NCBI RefSeq assembly: GCF_900177345.1
Contig: NZ_FWZT01000014.1
Coordinates: forward strand, 62,001-126,000
From: Pseudobacteriovorax antillogorgiicola
Lineage (GTDB): Bacteria; Bdellovibrionota_B; Oligoflexia; Oligoflexales; Oligoflexaceae
DNA length: 64,000 bases
Direction of reading: 5' to 3'
Within the stretch, counting starts at the first letter, position 1. The number at the start of each line of letters is the position of its first letter. Below, piece by piece: positions 26,917 through 35,313 of the stretch. Made by a program: the position numbers and the translations under genes. The notes under the pieces were generated by a model, which was given only the letters and a program-made list of their open reading frames with translations, was not told where the DNA came from and did not search any database.

Positions 26917-28368
26917 CTAGTGGCTGGAAGCCTCTTTCAGGTCTTCGCTCTTTAGCTGGCTGATAAGAACTCGCTCGTAGTTTCGAATATTTCTTACGTA
27001 CTGAACTGGCTCATGCCCGCGGGCGTAACCGTAATCAGTTCTCTTGTAGTACTTCTTATCAGCAAGGAGAGGGAGTATCGTTTTTAGATCGCGCCAAACA
27101 TTTGGGTTCTTACCCAAGTCGATGGCAAGCTTTCTAGCATCTTGCACGTGATAGTACCCCACATTGTAAGCGGCGAGGCCAAACCATCGGCGATCCTGAG
27201 GCTCGATATAAGTCGGAAACCTATCGATAAGGTGCTTCAAATATTGAGCTCCGGCTAGCATACTTTGCTTTGGATCGATGCGATTAGTAACTCCAAGATT
27301 TCTTGCGGTGGGAAGTGTGAGCATCATGAAACCACGGACTCCGGTTGCACTCCGGCTCTTTGGGTTCCAGTGGCTTTCTTGGTAGGCCACTGATGCTAGA
27401 AATGTGTAGTCGAGCCCGCTGATATCGGCAGCTTCTTGAATGATATCATCAAATCGTGGCAGTCGTTCCTCGATCCTTTGTCGGAATATATAAATATCGT
27501 AATAGTCGTGATCACCTGTGGAACCAAAGTATTTTTCGTAGAGTTGGGCAACAAGATCACTTTGGGCATCTTCGGCGAACCAAGCCATACTTTTATCAAC
27601 CAAGAACTGTGCCTTAGGATGAATCGGCCAAGCAATAGGGCCTCGATCGACAACAAACTTGGATTCGAGTTTGTCGATGAGGTGCTGATTTATGTTGAAG
27701 ATTGTCTCGTCAGCGATAACGCAATCGAACTCTTTATCGTTTGCTTTCACGAGAAGCTGTTCAGTTGAAAACTCCGAGCTTGCTAGCCAAGTCATTGCAG
27801 GGTAGCGCTGATTGAGTCGCCGAAACGTTTCTTCGTGAGAGCTTTTTGCAGTAAAGGCGACTGATCTTGAAATCAAATCAGAGAGATCGTTTATGATAAG
27901 ATTTTTCTGGCAAACTGCAACTTGGTCGATGTTGAGATAGGGCGGTGAGAACAGCAATGATTTGGAGCGTGTTGGTGTTTTGCTTAAGCCAGCAGCTGCG
28001 AAATGGACATCACCTCGACTGGTGGCGTCTAGAAGTTCTTCGACAGTGTCATAGAACTTAAATGTTGCCTTCCTTCCTAAATCTTGCACAAACGCCTTCG
28101 CTAAGTCGTATTCGAAGCCGCTTGCCTCCCCTTGGTTGTCAATGAAATAAGTTGTAGGGGCGTTGCGAGTGCCAATTATTATTTCATTGATATTTTCTAA
28201 AAGAATCTGAGCGTCGTCACGGTCGCGGTCGGACCCTAAAAAAAACATCGGTCGACAAGATAAAAAAAGTGAAGCAGTGATAAAAAGTGTGATCGACGTG
28301 AGAGACCTTGCAACGAAAGCTTTTGATCGCTTTTGATTCTTATTTAAGGTGTGCTTCTCATCATCCAT
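26917..28368 (-). CDS. mltF: MltF-type lytic transglycosylase lipoprotein
   Basis: Cleaves peptidoglycan to anhydro-muropeptides. The N terminus is basic then hydrophobic with lipobox LFLSC (Cys38), so the protein is probably anchored in the outer membrane. Residues about 60-285 form a solute-binding (SBP_bac_3) regulatory domain (NEIIIGTRNAPTTYF, GFEYDLAKAFVQDLG). Residues about 305-475 are the SLT catalytic domain with the Glu331 in AYQESHWNPKSRSATGVRG and AAYNVGYYHVQDARKL. This domain order defines MltF. ATG 28368 has a strong GGAGAGGGAG site. It sits downstream of, and on the same strand as, the stator-like operon. Confidence 0.93.
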   Translation of the reverse strand: MDDEKHTLNKNQKRSKAFVARSLTSITLFITASLFLSCRPMFFLGSDRDRDDAQILLENINEIIIGTRNAPTTYFIDNQGEASGFEYDLAKAFVQDLGRKATFKFYDTVEELLDATSRGDVHFAAAGLSKTPTRSKSLLFSPPYLNIDQVAVCQKNLIINDLSDLISRSVAFTAKSSHEETFRRLNQRYPAMTWLASSEFSTEQLLVKANDKEFDCVIADETIFNINQHLIDKLESKFVVDRGPIAWPIHPKAQFLVDKSMAWFAEDAQSDLVAQLYEKYFGSTGDHDYYDIYIFRQRIEERLPRFDDIIQEAADISGLDYTFLASVAYQESHWNPKSRSATGVRGFMMLTLPTARNLGVTNRIDPKQSMLAGAQYLKHLIDRFPTYIEPQDRRWFGLAAYNVGYYHVQDARKLAIDLGKNPNVWRDLKTILPLLADKKYYKRTDYGYARGHEPVQYVRNIRNYERVLISQLKSEDLKEASSH

Positions 28369-28792
28369 AACTCCCTCTCCTTAAAACATTAGAGTCTTAA
28401 GAAGATAAAGCTTCGCATGGGCTTAGTCAATGGAGCTGCGACTAAAGTGCGGATGGGGGACGCAGTCAAAGACACCGTTTGGTGCGACAAACACTAGTAA
28501 CTGACTAAAATAACTAACCAGCTTTCGCATACAGACAGCTAGGTAAATACCTTGCTTCCTTCATGTCTAGTTTGAATTAGAAACTTTTGACTTAGGTATT
28601 CTTCAAGAGTCAGGCGGTAGCCGTGACTTTCGTTAGGTAGTGGGCTATCACCAGCATCGCTTCCATCAGAAGAATTTTATAGATCAGGAAGTTGCTATGA
28701 AATCACTTGAGAAACGATCGCAATGAATGCTTTTTCTCGATCCCAATAAATGAGGAGAAATGCCTGCGTTCTTTTTATAGTTGAACAGCCAA
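28369..28792. other. Non-coding gap between mltF and the stator operon
   Basis: About 420 bases, AT-rich. I see no conserved RNA structure, tRNA or convincing small gene. It must hold the mltF promoter and any terminator of the stator operon, but no strong hairpin with a T-run is visible. Confidence 0.4.
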
Positions 28793-29566
28793 TTAATCAG
28801 CAGTGAGTACTTTGATCTCAATCCTACGATTTTTTCTTCGGTTGGCATCTGTGTCATTGGGAGCGATAGGTCTTTGGTCACCATATGAAATGGTATCAAT
28901 TAGGTTGGGGCTCATTCCTATTTCGCGAGTGAGTATTCGCGAAGCATTAGCTGCACGAAGAGAGCCTAGTGTATGGTTATCAAACTCACCGTTTGATTTG
29001 ACATTGTCTGTATGGCCTTCAATTAAGAGTTTGCGGCTCAGCTGGTTAAGAAGCTTACCAAGTCTTATGAAACGCTCCCGTCCCTGCCGAGAGAATCGAT
29101 AGGTACCAGATTCAAAAAAGTATGCTCCCATAAGTTGTATGGTAAACCCTCGCTCACCTGGAACTGTATTCATGGAATTTCTAAGCCCAAAATCAATGCC
29201 ATCTGATGTCATGGCAATTTGATCTAATAGCTTATCTACATGGCTCTTGTCACGGTCGATGGCGACTTTAGGATCTTCTTTAATAAGATAGCGCTTGGCG
29301 CCCTTGCTACTCGCTTCGCCGTAGTATGCCTTGAAGACGAACTCACCCTTTTTGATTTCACCAATTTCTTGATCTTTTTCGACGAAGTCCGGAACTTCGA
29401 CAAAGGATTCTCGAATCGCAGCCGTATAGCCCAAAATACGATCAGAGGTACCTACCTCTAACGAGCCATAGAGCACAACGAATGCTGCAAACAATAGGGT
29501 CATAAGATCAGCAAAGCTGACGAGCCAACCTTCGCCACCACCGGCATCTTCCTCTTCCTCTTCCAT
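28793..29566 (-). CDS. MotB/OmpA-type stator protein (second copy)
   Basis: An acidic N-terminal tail (MEEEEEDAGGGEG) leads to one membrane segment, GWLVSFADLMTLLFAAFVVL, whose Asp in FADL is the ion-binding residue of MotB/PomB. A linker of about 100 residues precedes an OmpA-like peptidoglycan-binding domain (about 145-255) with LIEGHTDNVKS, LRAANASRIL and NRRKNRRIEIKV. This is a B-type stator subunit that anchors an ion channel to the cell wall. Its ATG overlaps the stop of the preceding paralogue (TAATG), so they are coupled. It shares the membrane segment almost exactly with that paralogue while the linkers differ. Confidence 0.88.
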   Translation of the reverse strand: MEEEEEDAGGGEGWLVSFADLMTLLFAAFVVLYGSLEVGTSDRILGYTAAIRESFVEVPDFVEKDQEIGEIKKGEFVFKAYYGEASSKGAKRYLIKEDPKVAIDRDKSHVDKLLDQIAMTSDGIDFGLRNSMNTVPGERGFTIQLMGAYFFESGTYRFSRQGRERFIRLGKLLNQLSRKLLIEGHTDNVKSNGEFDNHTLGSLRAANASRILTREIGMSPNLIDTISYGDQRPIAPNDTDANRRKNRRIEIKVLTAD

Positions 29567-30360
29567 TAAAACCTACCATCATCTTGATATATGAGATGGA
29601 TCTCCACACGATTGTTCTTTAGGCGCCCATCCTTTGTTTTATGAGAGGCAATAGGTCGACTATCGCCATAAGACGTCGAATAGATGTTTTTTGGATCGAG
29701 CTTGCTGTGCTCCATCAAAACCTGTCTAACTCGCGAAGCCCTCAGGGCTCCCAGTTCGATTGGAGAAAGGCGGCCGGTTTGCGTTTCATCGGTGTGCCCT
29801 TCAACTAATATCTTAATGGCGTCACCTTTTAGCTGACTTGCAATAGATTTCAACTCTTCCATTCCTTTAGCTGATAAGGCTGCGCTGCCAGGGATAAAAA
29901 ACGCCCGCCCTAACAGATTTAATGAGAAGCCAAATTCTGTCTCAGAGACTTCTGTGGCCTGCCGAAGACTATATTGAATTCCTCGACCCTTAGAACTGCT
30001 GTCTAAGAAAACTTCGATTCTCTGCATATCATCGTTTCGGCTGCGAAGTATAGACTCTGTTCGGTTGAACTTCTTTATAGCTGGATTAAAGGTCCGTTCT
30101 CGCTTGACTTCTTCGAAAGTTATTTTGCCTTTGTACATCTCACCCTTGCGAAACTCTTCGGGGATCTCATCGGGAATTTCGATGAAGGCTTCTCGAATAG
30201 ACGATGAAACCCCTACGACTTGATCACTTTTGCCGCGAGGAGTGATACCATAGAGGACAACGAAGGCAGCAAATAAGAGTGTCATCAAGTCAGCGAAACT
30301 GACAAGCCAGCCGGAGCCTTCCTGTTCTTCTTCTTCCTCTTCCACTAATGACCTCGACAC
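29566..30360 (-). CDS. MotB/OmpA-type stator protein (first copy)
   Basis: Same plan as its downstream paralogue: Glu-rich N terminus, GWLVSFADLMTLLFAAFVVL membrane segment with the ion-coupling Asp, a long charged linker (IPDEIPEEFRKGEMYKGK...), then an OmpA-like domain with ILVEGHTDETQTG, LRASRVRQVL and LKNNRVEIHLI. It lies one gene after the MotA-like protein and its start overlaps the end of the small lipoprotein gene by 16 bases. Two B subunits beside one A subunit suggest either a heteromeric stator or two alternative stators sharing MotA. No flagellar genes are present in the window. Confidence 0.88.
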   Translation of the reverse strand: MSRSLVEEEEEEQEGSGWLVSFADLMTLLFAAFVVLYGITPRGKSDQVVGVSSSIREAFIEIPDEIPEEFRKGEMYKGKITFEEVKRERTFNPAIKKFNRTESILRSRNDDMQRIEVFLDSSSKGRGIQYSLRQATEVSETEFGFSLNLLGRAFFIPGSAALSAKGMEELKSIASQLKGDAIKILVEGHTDETQTGRLSPIELGALRASRVRQVLMEHSKLDPKNIYSTSYGDSRPIASHKTKDGRLKNNRVEIHLIYQDDGRF

Positions 30361-30644
30361 GGTTTGACACTGATGACTTTCTTGGGAAACGTGTCTGTAT
30401 ATTTAAGACTTGTATATCGAAAGGGAATCCCATTCATCTTATCAAGAAAATTAGGTTTTGCAGTAAAGTAGCAACGCTGTCTCCCGAGCTTGAAGTTTGC
30501 GACACAGATGCTTACCCAACCTTCTTCCACAGATGGATTGCCTTCTGGAAAAGGAATAAAATACCATTCGCATTGTTTTTTCCTTTGGGGGTCGCAACCT
30601 GTTAGAACAAAAATCGCAAGGCTACAAATGACGAAAAACGGCAT
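30345..30644 (-). CDS. Small lipoprotein inside the stator operon
   Basis: About 99 residues, not recognised. From ATG 30644 the N terminus is a clear type II signal (MPFFVICSLAIFVLTGCDPQ) with acylated Cys17. The mature part has further Cys residues that could form disulfides. AAAGG lies six bases before this ATG, which is itself ten bases after the motA stop; a longer frame back to 30695 would overlap motA and disrupt the signal. Its place between motA and motB-like genes suggests a periplasmic partner of the stator, by analogy to lipoproteins that bind motor complexes, but this is inference. Confidence 0.65.
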   Translation of the reverse strand: MPFFVICSLAIFVLTGCDPQRKKQCEWYFIPFPEGNPSVEEGWVSICVANFKLGRQRCYFTAKPNFLDKMNGIPFRYTSLKYTDTFPKKVISVKPCRGH

Positions 30645-30654
30645 GTTACGCCTT

Positions 30655-31407
30655 TCATTCTTCACCACTAGATTCCTTGCCCAAGTATGTCTCAAGGCGC
30701 TGTTGAATCAGCTTTGGATTGATGCCGTTTAAGATTCCGAGGACCCCAGTTTTTATGATGAGACAATTGGTAAGATGCTCACGGCTTCGATACTTGAGTT
30801 TTTTGGCTATCGGTATAAAAAACATGTTCGCCATCATTGCACCATACAGGGTAGTCACAAGAGCTACGGCAAGGCCTGGCCCGATTTTGGACGGGTCGGC
30901 GAGGTTCGCCATGATCACGATCAAACCAATCACGGTACCGATCATACCAAACGCAGGGCACGACTCTCCCATGTCATCATAAATTGCCGCTCCGTCGGCT
31001 AGATTTTTCTTCATAACCCGCATATCATCTGAAAGAATTTCATCGATGATTTCTGGAGCCGCCCCATCAACTGCAAGTCGAACTCCCTTGGCGAGAAGTG
31101 GATTTTCGATAACTTCTTTTTCTAAGGAAAGAATTGACTCTTTACGGGCCTTGTTTGCTAAGTCGATGATCTTATCGATGAGCTCTTCGGATGATTCAAC
31201 ATTGTTGAATAAAGCACCCATTCCGACTTTCACACCGCCAAGGAACACATTCAATGGCCATCTCATCATGGTAGCGGCCGCTGCCCCTCCAAGGACAATA
31301 AGAAGACTCATGAAGTCCCAATACATTAGGAGGCTTCCAGATAGAATCATAACGACCATGACCGTTATGGTTCCAATGACAGCTCCGAGTATGGTAGCTA
31401 GATCCAT
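30655..31407 (-). CDS. MotA/PomA-type stator ion-channel subunit
   Basis: 250 residues with four membrane segments (about 4-22, 30-48, 150-172, 180-205), the normal plan of MotA/PomA. MYWDFMSLLIVLGGAAAATM is the conserved TM2 region. The cytoplasmic loop has charged residues in NKARKESILSLEKEV that correspond to the rotor-contacting loop. ESCPAFGMIGTVIGLIVIMANL and GPGLAVALVTTLYGAMMANM are the conserved TM3/TM4 parts. The shape is closer to PomA/MotP (sodium-type) than to E. coli MotA, but ion choice is not proven. First gene of a four-gene operon. ATG 31407 follows AAAAGG. Confidence 0.92.
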   Translation of the reverse strand: MDLATILGAVIGTITVMVVMILSGSLLMYWDFMSLLIVLGGAAAATMMRWPLNVFLGGVKVGMGALFNNVESSEELIDKIIDLANKARKESILSLEKEVIENPLLAKGVRLAVDGAAPEIIDEILSDDMRVMKKNLADGAAIYDDMGESCPAFGMIGTVIGLIVIMANLADPSKIGPGLAVALVTTLYGAMMANMFFIPIAKKLKYRSREHLTNCLIIKTGVLGILNGINPKLIQQRLETYLGKESSGEE

Positions 31408-31487
31408 GAGAAAAACCTTTTGGAGGCAATATACTAGTCTTCATAAAAAGCTTATCATGATATGACTAGGTAGCTTTTACCGAGGCC

Positions 31488-32741
31488 TTAACTCAGGGGA
31501 CTAGGTTCTTCAGGAGGAAGCTTCAGAATAAAGCCTTTGGGCAGCTTTGTTTTAGAAGATCTTATAGCTCTTGGTAGAATATCAGGATTAAGTTCCGCCA
31601 AAGTCTCGCGATCGATGTTATAGGTTTTTAGTACCGAACCTATGTTTGTACTCCTTTCAAGGGTAAGCTCTCTGAAACTTAGGGGAGTGGCATGATCTTC
31701 CGCTCTGTAGCCTTCTACCAGAGGCTTGGCGACCATCGCTGCGGCTATAAACTCAGCATAGAAGTTCTTCGATGCGAATCCAAAGCGCTTCTTGGAGTAG
31801 GATGAGATGAGATCTTCAAGTCGATCACTACCGACTCGCCTTATAGCTCTGCGGATGCCAAAGGGACCGTGGTTGTAGGCGGTTACAGCCAAGGGCCAAT
31901 TTCCTGTTAGGCGTAGATTGTCATGAAACAGCCATGCTGCAATTCTCCCTGATTTAATTGGGTCACGGCGTTCATCAATACTCTGATTAAGAATCATTTT
32001 CTTTCGTGCTATAAATGGCATGATTTGATATACGCCGGAAGCACCTACCTTAGAAACGGCCTTAAGATTGAACGATGACTCGACAAATGCGATGTATGCC
32101 AGTTCAGATGGAATTCCAAGCTCTTCAAAGTGTGGGAGTATATGTGGTAGGTAGCGATGGGCAGCTGCAACGCCACGGAGGAAGAACTCCTTTTGCCCTC
32201 GTTGTGCCCTGAGAGAATGAGCTATTGTTTTATACTTATTCTTATCTGTGATGTGCTCAGACAAGTTTAATAGCCGTTCTTGCTCCTGAGTTTTCGGAAC
32301 TCCCTTATTCTTTGCCAATGCTAAGAAATTGGCTTTTGCCAGCCTGATTCGATAACGAAGGGTTCTTCTTGGTTTGACCCGCTCATCAATCAAATCGTCT
32401 AAACGTACAACTTCTATAGCTAATTCCGGGTACTCCTTGGAGTGAATTACATAATCTCGGATGGAGTACGATTGGTATATCTTACGCCAAAAGTGTACTC
32501 GCCTGGATAGGGAGCCACTTACAGGAAAGGTATCAGCGAACATAAACTTTTGACCCTCGCGGTCAATCTCGTGCTGCGGGCATTGAGGGTGTAATATTTC
32601 ATAGCTATTCCCAACAGTGGAAAGGGAAAGTTGGCACTCCTTTGGTAGCGCAGACCCATCCGGGTTGGCTGGGGCCATGGTGAGGGCGATGGAGATCGAC
32701 GAGTAAAGCATAGCAAAGGAAAAGATCATAACGCGTAGCAT
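31488..32741 (-). CDS. MltD-like lytic transglycosylase with LysM-type tail
   Basis: Exported cell-wall enzyme. From ATG 32741 there is a cleavable signal (MLRVMIFSFAMLYSSISIAL). The central SLT domain shows ELAYIAFVESSFNLKAVSKVGASGVYQIMP in which the Glu of VES is catalytic (printed here as consecutive short elements AFVESSFN, GASGVYQIMP), and later AVTAYNHGPFGIRRAIR. The last 60 residues (SVLKTYNIDRETLAELNPD...LPKGFILKLP) look like one LysM peptidoglycan-binding repeat. The upstream in-frame start at 32774 lacks a ribosome site; AAAGG nine bases before 32741 supports the shorter form. It lies just upstream of motA on the same strand. Confidence 0.87.
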   Translation of the reverse strand: MLRVMIFSFAMLYSSISIALTMAPANPDGSALPKECQLSLSTVGNSYEILHPQCPQHEIDREGQKFMFADTFPVSGSLSRRVHFWRKIYQSYSIRDYVIHSKEYPELAIEVVRLDDLIDERVKPRRTLRYRIRLAKANFLALAKNKGVPKTQEQERLLNLSEHITDKNKYKTIAHSLRAQRGQKEFFLRGVAAAHRYLPHILPHFEELGIPSELAYIAFVESSFNLKAVSKVGASGVYQIMPFIARKKMILNQSIDERRDPIKSGRIAAWLFHDNLRLTGNWPLAVTAYNHGPFGIRRAIRRVGSDRLEDLISSYSKKRFGFASKNFYAEFIAAAMVAKPLVEGYRAEDHATPLSFRELTLERSTNIGSVLKTYNIDRETLAELNPDILPRAIRSSKTKLPKGFILKLPPEEPSPLS

Positions 32742-32975
32742 ACTTTGGAACCTTTCAGACGACAGCAGATACAAGAACAGGGAGACAGCACTTCGTTCGC
32801 TGTTGCCTCAAAGCAATGCTCGTTCCGCTTTTGACTTCAGATTACCAAAATAATTTTAGTGCCTTACAAAATTGATCTCAATGATGCGCTAGACGTTTGA
32901 CCAAACATTGGACATTGCAAACTCTGGAGGTTTCAGCAATGATACTGAGGTTGCTAACTTGATTAAGGGGCGGAC

Positions 32976-34295
32976 ATGAAAGCTTGGTTGTTCCTGATGT
33001 GCCTCATGGGTGCTATCCTCAATTCTTCTGACTTGACCGGCGAGGATCGAAGCTACCAAAAGCTCAATTCAGCTTGGCTTGAAGTCGAAATTGGGATCAT
33101 TGGGGCCGCTTCAGACGACATTCTTATGGCAGCCTTCGAACAGGTGACGCAGGACGGTTTGTCTGGGCTTGTGATTACGCTGGACACGCCCGGAGGCGCC
33201 CTACAAGCAACGCGGACCATGGTCAAGCGAATCTTATCAGCCCCGTTCCCTGTGGTTGTTTGGGTTGGGCCATCAGGAGCCCACGCAGGAAGTGCTGGAG
33301 CTTTCATCACCCTCAGCGGTCATGTCGCAGCTATGGCACCGGGAACTAATATTGGTGCAGCCCATCCGATTCAGGCTTCTGGGCAAGATATAGAGGAAGG
33401 CGAGGCTGCCAAGAAAATAGAAAATGATACCATCGCTTTCATGGAGTCGATTGCAGATTTGAGGGGGCGTAACAAAGAGATGGCGATTTCGTTTGTAGAA
33501 AACTCTCTTTCGATTACGGCGGAGGAAGCCCTAGAAAATAAGGTCATCGACTTTGTGGAGCCCAGCTTGCAAAGTCTTTTTAAGACTATGGATGGCAAGG
33601 TGGTTACCGTAAGGGACGAAAAGCAAGTCACTCTTGAAACAGCAAGTGTGGATGTCGTCCGATACGAGAAAAACCTTCGCCAAGAGTTTCTCGAAATACT
33701 CTCTAACCCCAATGTTTTCTATCTGCTCTTTGTAGCGGGAATTATTGGGATCGGCTTCGAACTTACCCATCCTGGTTCCATGGTTCCTGGTGTTATCGGT
33801 GGCATCTGTATCATCATTGCTCTTATATCAACTTCGGTTCTGCCGATTAATTTCGGTGCCATGATTCTAATTTTAGCCAGCATAGCTTTTATGATAGCGG
33901 AAGTTTTTATCCCGTCATTCGGAATCCTAGGAATTGGTGGCTTTATCGCCTTTGTCATTGGTTCAGTACTGTTGGTAGATTCCAGCAACGAGTTAGGGCT
34001 TAGAATTTCTTGGTTTACCATCGTGCCGGGCGCATTGGCGATCGCAGGCTTTGGGGCAGCGGTGGCTTGGCTCGTTTACAAGGTTGAAAAGTCTAAAGTG
34101 ACCTCCGGCGCCGAAGGCATTGTTGGTAAACAAGGTCTAGTTCTAAATGATTTTGTCGAAGGTCAAGGACAGGTTCGGCTAGAAGGAGAAATTTGGTCGG
34201 CGCAATCAATGAACCAAGAGAGTTTTAGCAAAGGTCAAGAAGTTGTGGTGGACTCAAGAAATGGGCTTAGGCTGATCGTCAAAGCTAAGGTCTAG
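32976..34295 (+). CDS. NfeD-family membrane serine protease (long form)
   Basis: Long-form NfeD: signal peptide, a ClpP/SppA-like Ser-Lys protease domain, four or so membrane segments, then a C-terminal OB-fold NfeD domain. The catalytic Ser lies in GPSGAHAGSAGAFITLSGH (the Ser of AGSAG) and the general-base Lys is probably in AKKIENDTIAF. Membrane segments occupy about 248-360. The last 70 residues (GIVGKQGLVLNDFVEGQGQVRLEGE) are the OB domain. Such proteases cleave the C-terminal region of slipins in related systems, and a slipin gene follows 120 bases downstream. ATG 32976 has AAGGGGCGG. Confidence 0.92.
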   Translation: MKAWLFLMCLMGAILNSSDLTGEDRSYQKLNSAWLEVEIGIIGAASDDILMAAFEQVTQDGLSGLVITLDTPGGALQATRTMVKRILSAPFPVVVWVGPSGAHAGSAGAFITLSGHVAAMAPGTNIGAAHPIQASGQDIEEGEAAKKIENDTIAFMESIADLRGRNKEMAISFVENSLSITAEEALENKVIDFVEPSLQSLFKTMDGKVVTVRDEKQVTLETASVDVVRYEKNLRQEFLEILSNPNVFYLLFVAGIIGIGFELTHPGSMVPGVIGGICIIIALISTSVLPINFGAMILILASIAFMIAEVFIPSFGILGIGGFIAFVIGSVLLVDSSNELGLRISWFTIVPGALAIAGFGAAVAWLVYKVEKSKVTSGAEGIVGKQGLVLNDFVEGQGQVRLEGEIWSAQSMNQESFSKGQEVVVDSRNGLRLIVKAKV

Positions 34296-34415
34296 AGTAG
34301 CCACTGCAAAGTATCGTCCAGAGTTTTTTTAAGTGACGTACTAGCTCAATACAGTGCAAGAAAAATATTGAGGTAGAGATAGGTGAAACTCTATTGAAGG
34401 TGTAAGGAGATTTTT

Positions 34416-35186
34416 ATGGGTATCGGTCTGATTATTCTGGTAATGCTAGTCCTGTTGATTTTGTTCTCTATGGTGAGGATAATTTCGGAATACGAACGAG
34501 CTATTGTCTTTCGCTTTGGTAGAGCCCTTCCTGAACCCAAGGGTCCAGGAATTATCTTTCTTATTCCCGGTGTCGATAGGGTTGAAGCCAAGGTCTCCAT
34601 CCGAACAGTAACCATGGATATCGATCCTCAAGATGTAATCACCCAAGACAACATTTCTCTAAAAGTGAATGCGGTCTTGTATTTCAAGGTCATCGACTCC
34701 ATGAAAGCTGTCCTTAACGTCGAGAATTATCTGTATGCCACAGCGCAACTTGCCCAAACGCATCTCCGTTCAGCGCTTGGTGAGCACTCGCTTGACGAAC
34801 TTCTAATGAATCGAGAGAAAATCAATTCCCAGCTACAAACAATTTTGGATCAGAATACTGATCCTTGGGGGATTAAAGTCGTGGCGGTGGAAATCAAGCA
34901 TGTGGATCTCCCACCTGATCAGCAAAGAGCGATGGCAAAGCAAGCGGAGGCGGAGCGAGAGAGGCGCGCAAAGGTAATCGCTGCGGAAGGGGAACTTCAA
35001 GCAGCACGACAACTCAGAGAAGCTGCGGATACCCTAACTGAGAACCCGGCGTCAATTCAGCTTAGATATTTGCAAACGATCGCTGACATTTCGGATAATA
35101 ATACCAAGACGATTATATTCCCGCTGCCACTTAACATATTGGATATATTCAATAAGATTGCAGAAGATAGCAACGATAAGGTCTAG
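34416..35186 (+). CDS. Slipin (SPFH/stomatin-like membrane protein)
   Basis: An N-terminal membrane anchor ([17 protein letters not shown]) is followed by the SPFH/band-7 domain ([47 protein letters not shown]) and a charged coiled coil ([23 protein letters not shown]). The C terminus is hydrophobic ([14 protein letters not shown]), the region cut by NfeD proteases in archaeal pairs. Slipins organise membrane microdomains. GTAAGGAG precedes ATG 34416. With the upstream nfeD gene this is the conserved STOPP pair. A terminator follows at 35238. Confidence 0.94.
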   Translation: MGIGLIILVMLVLLILFSMVRIISEYERAIVFRFGRALPEPKGPGIIFLIPGVDRVEAKVSIRTVTMDIDPQDVITQDNISLKVNAVLYFKVIDSMKAVLNVENYLYATAQLAQTHLRSALGEHSLDELLMNREKINSQLQTILDQNTDPWGIKVVAVEIKHVDLPPDQQRAMAKQAEAERERRAKVIAAEGELQAARQLREAADTLTENPASIQLRYLQTIADISDNNTKTIIFPLPLNILDIFNKIAEDSNDKV

Positions 35187-35237
35187 GTGACGCCCTTCTT
35201 GGCAGTCTTGTAAAAAAAGAATGATTCAGAAAGTAAC

Positions 35238-35263
35238 AAAGCTCCAAAAAGGAGCTTTTTTTC
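35238..35263 (+). terminator. Rho-independent terminator after the slipin gene
   Basis: AAAGCTCC (35238-35245), loop AAAAA, GGAGCTTT (35251-35258), then a T-run to 35262. Ends the nfeD-slipin operon. Confidence 0.9.
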
Positions 35264-35313
35264 TGAAAATCTGCTATCCACTAGGCTCTCGATTATCGAT
35301 TGGGGGGAACTAA

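Noticed and set aside
28369-28792. Possible c-di-GMP riboswitch or small RNA in a motility neighbourhood
   Set aside because: Core conserved bases of the GEMM class are not present and no stable structure stands out.
28684-28899. Frame overlapping the end of the second MotB-like gene
   Set aside because: Mostly antiparallel-frame shadow of a conserved OmpA domain, no ribosome site.
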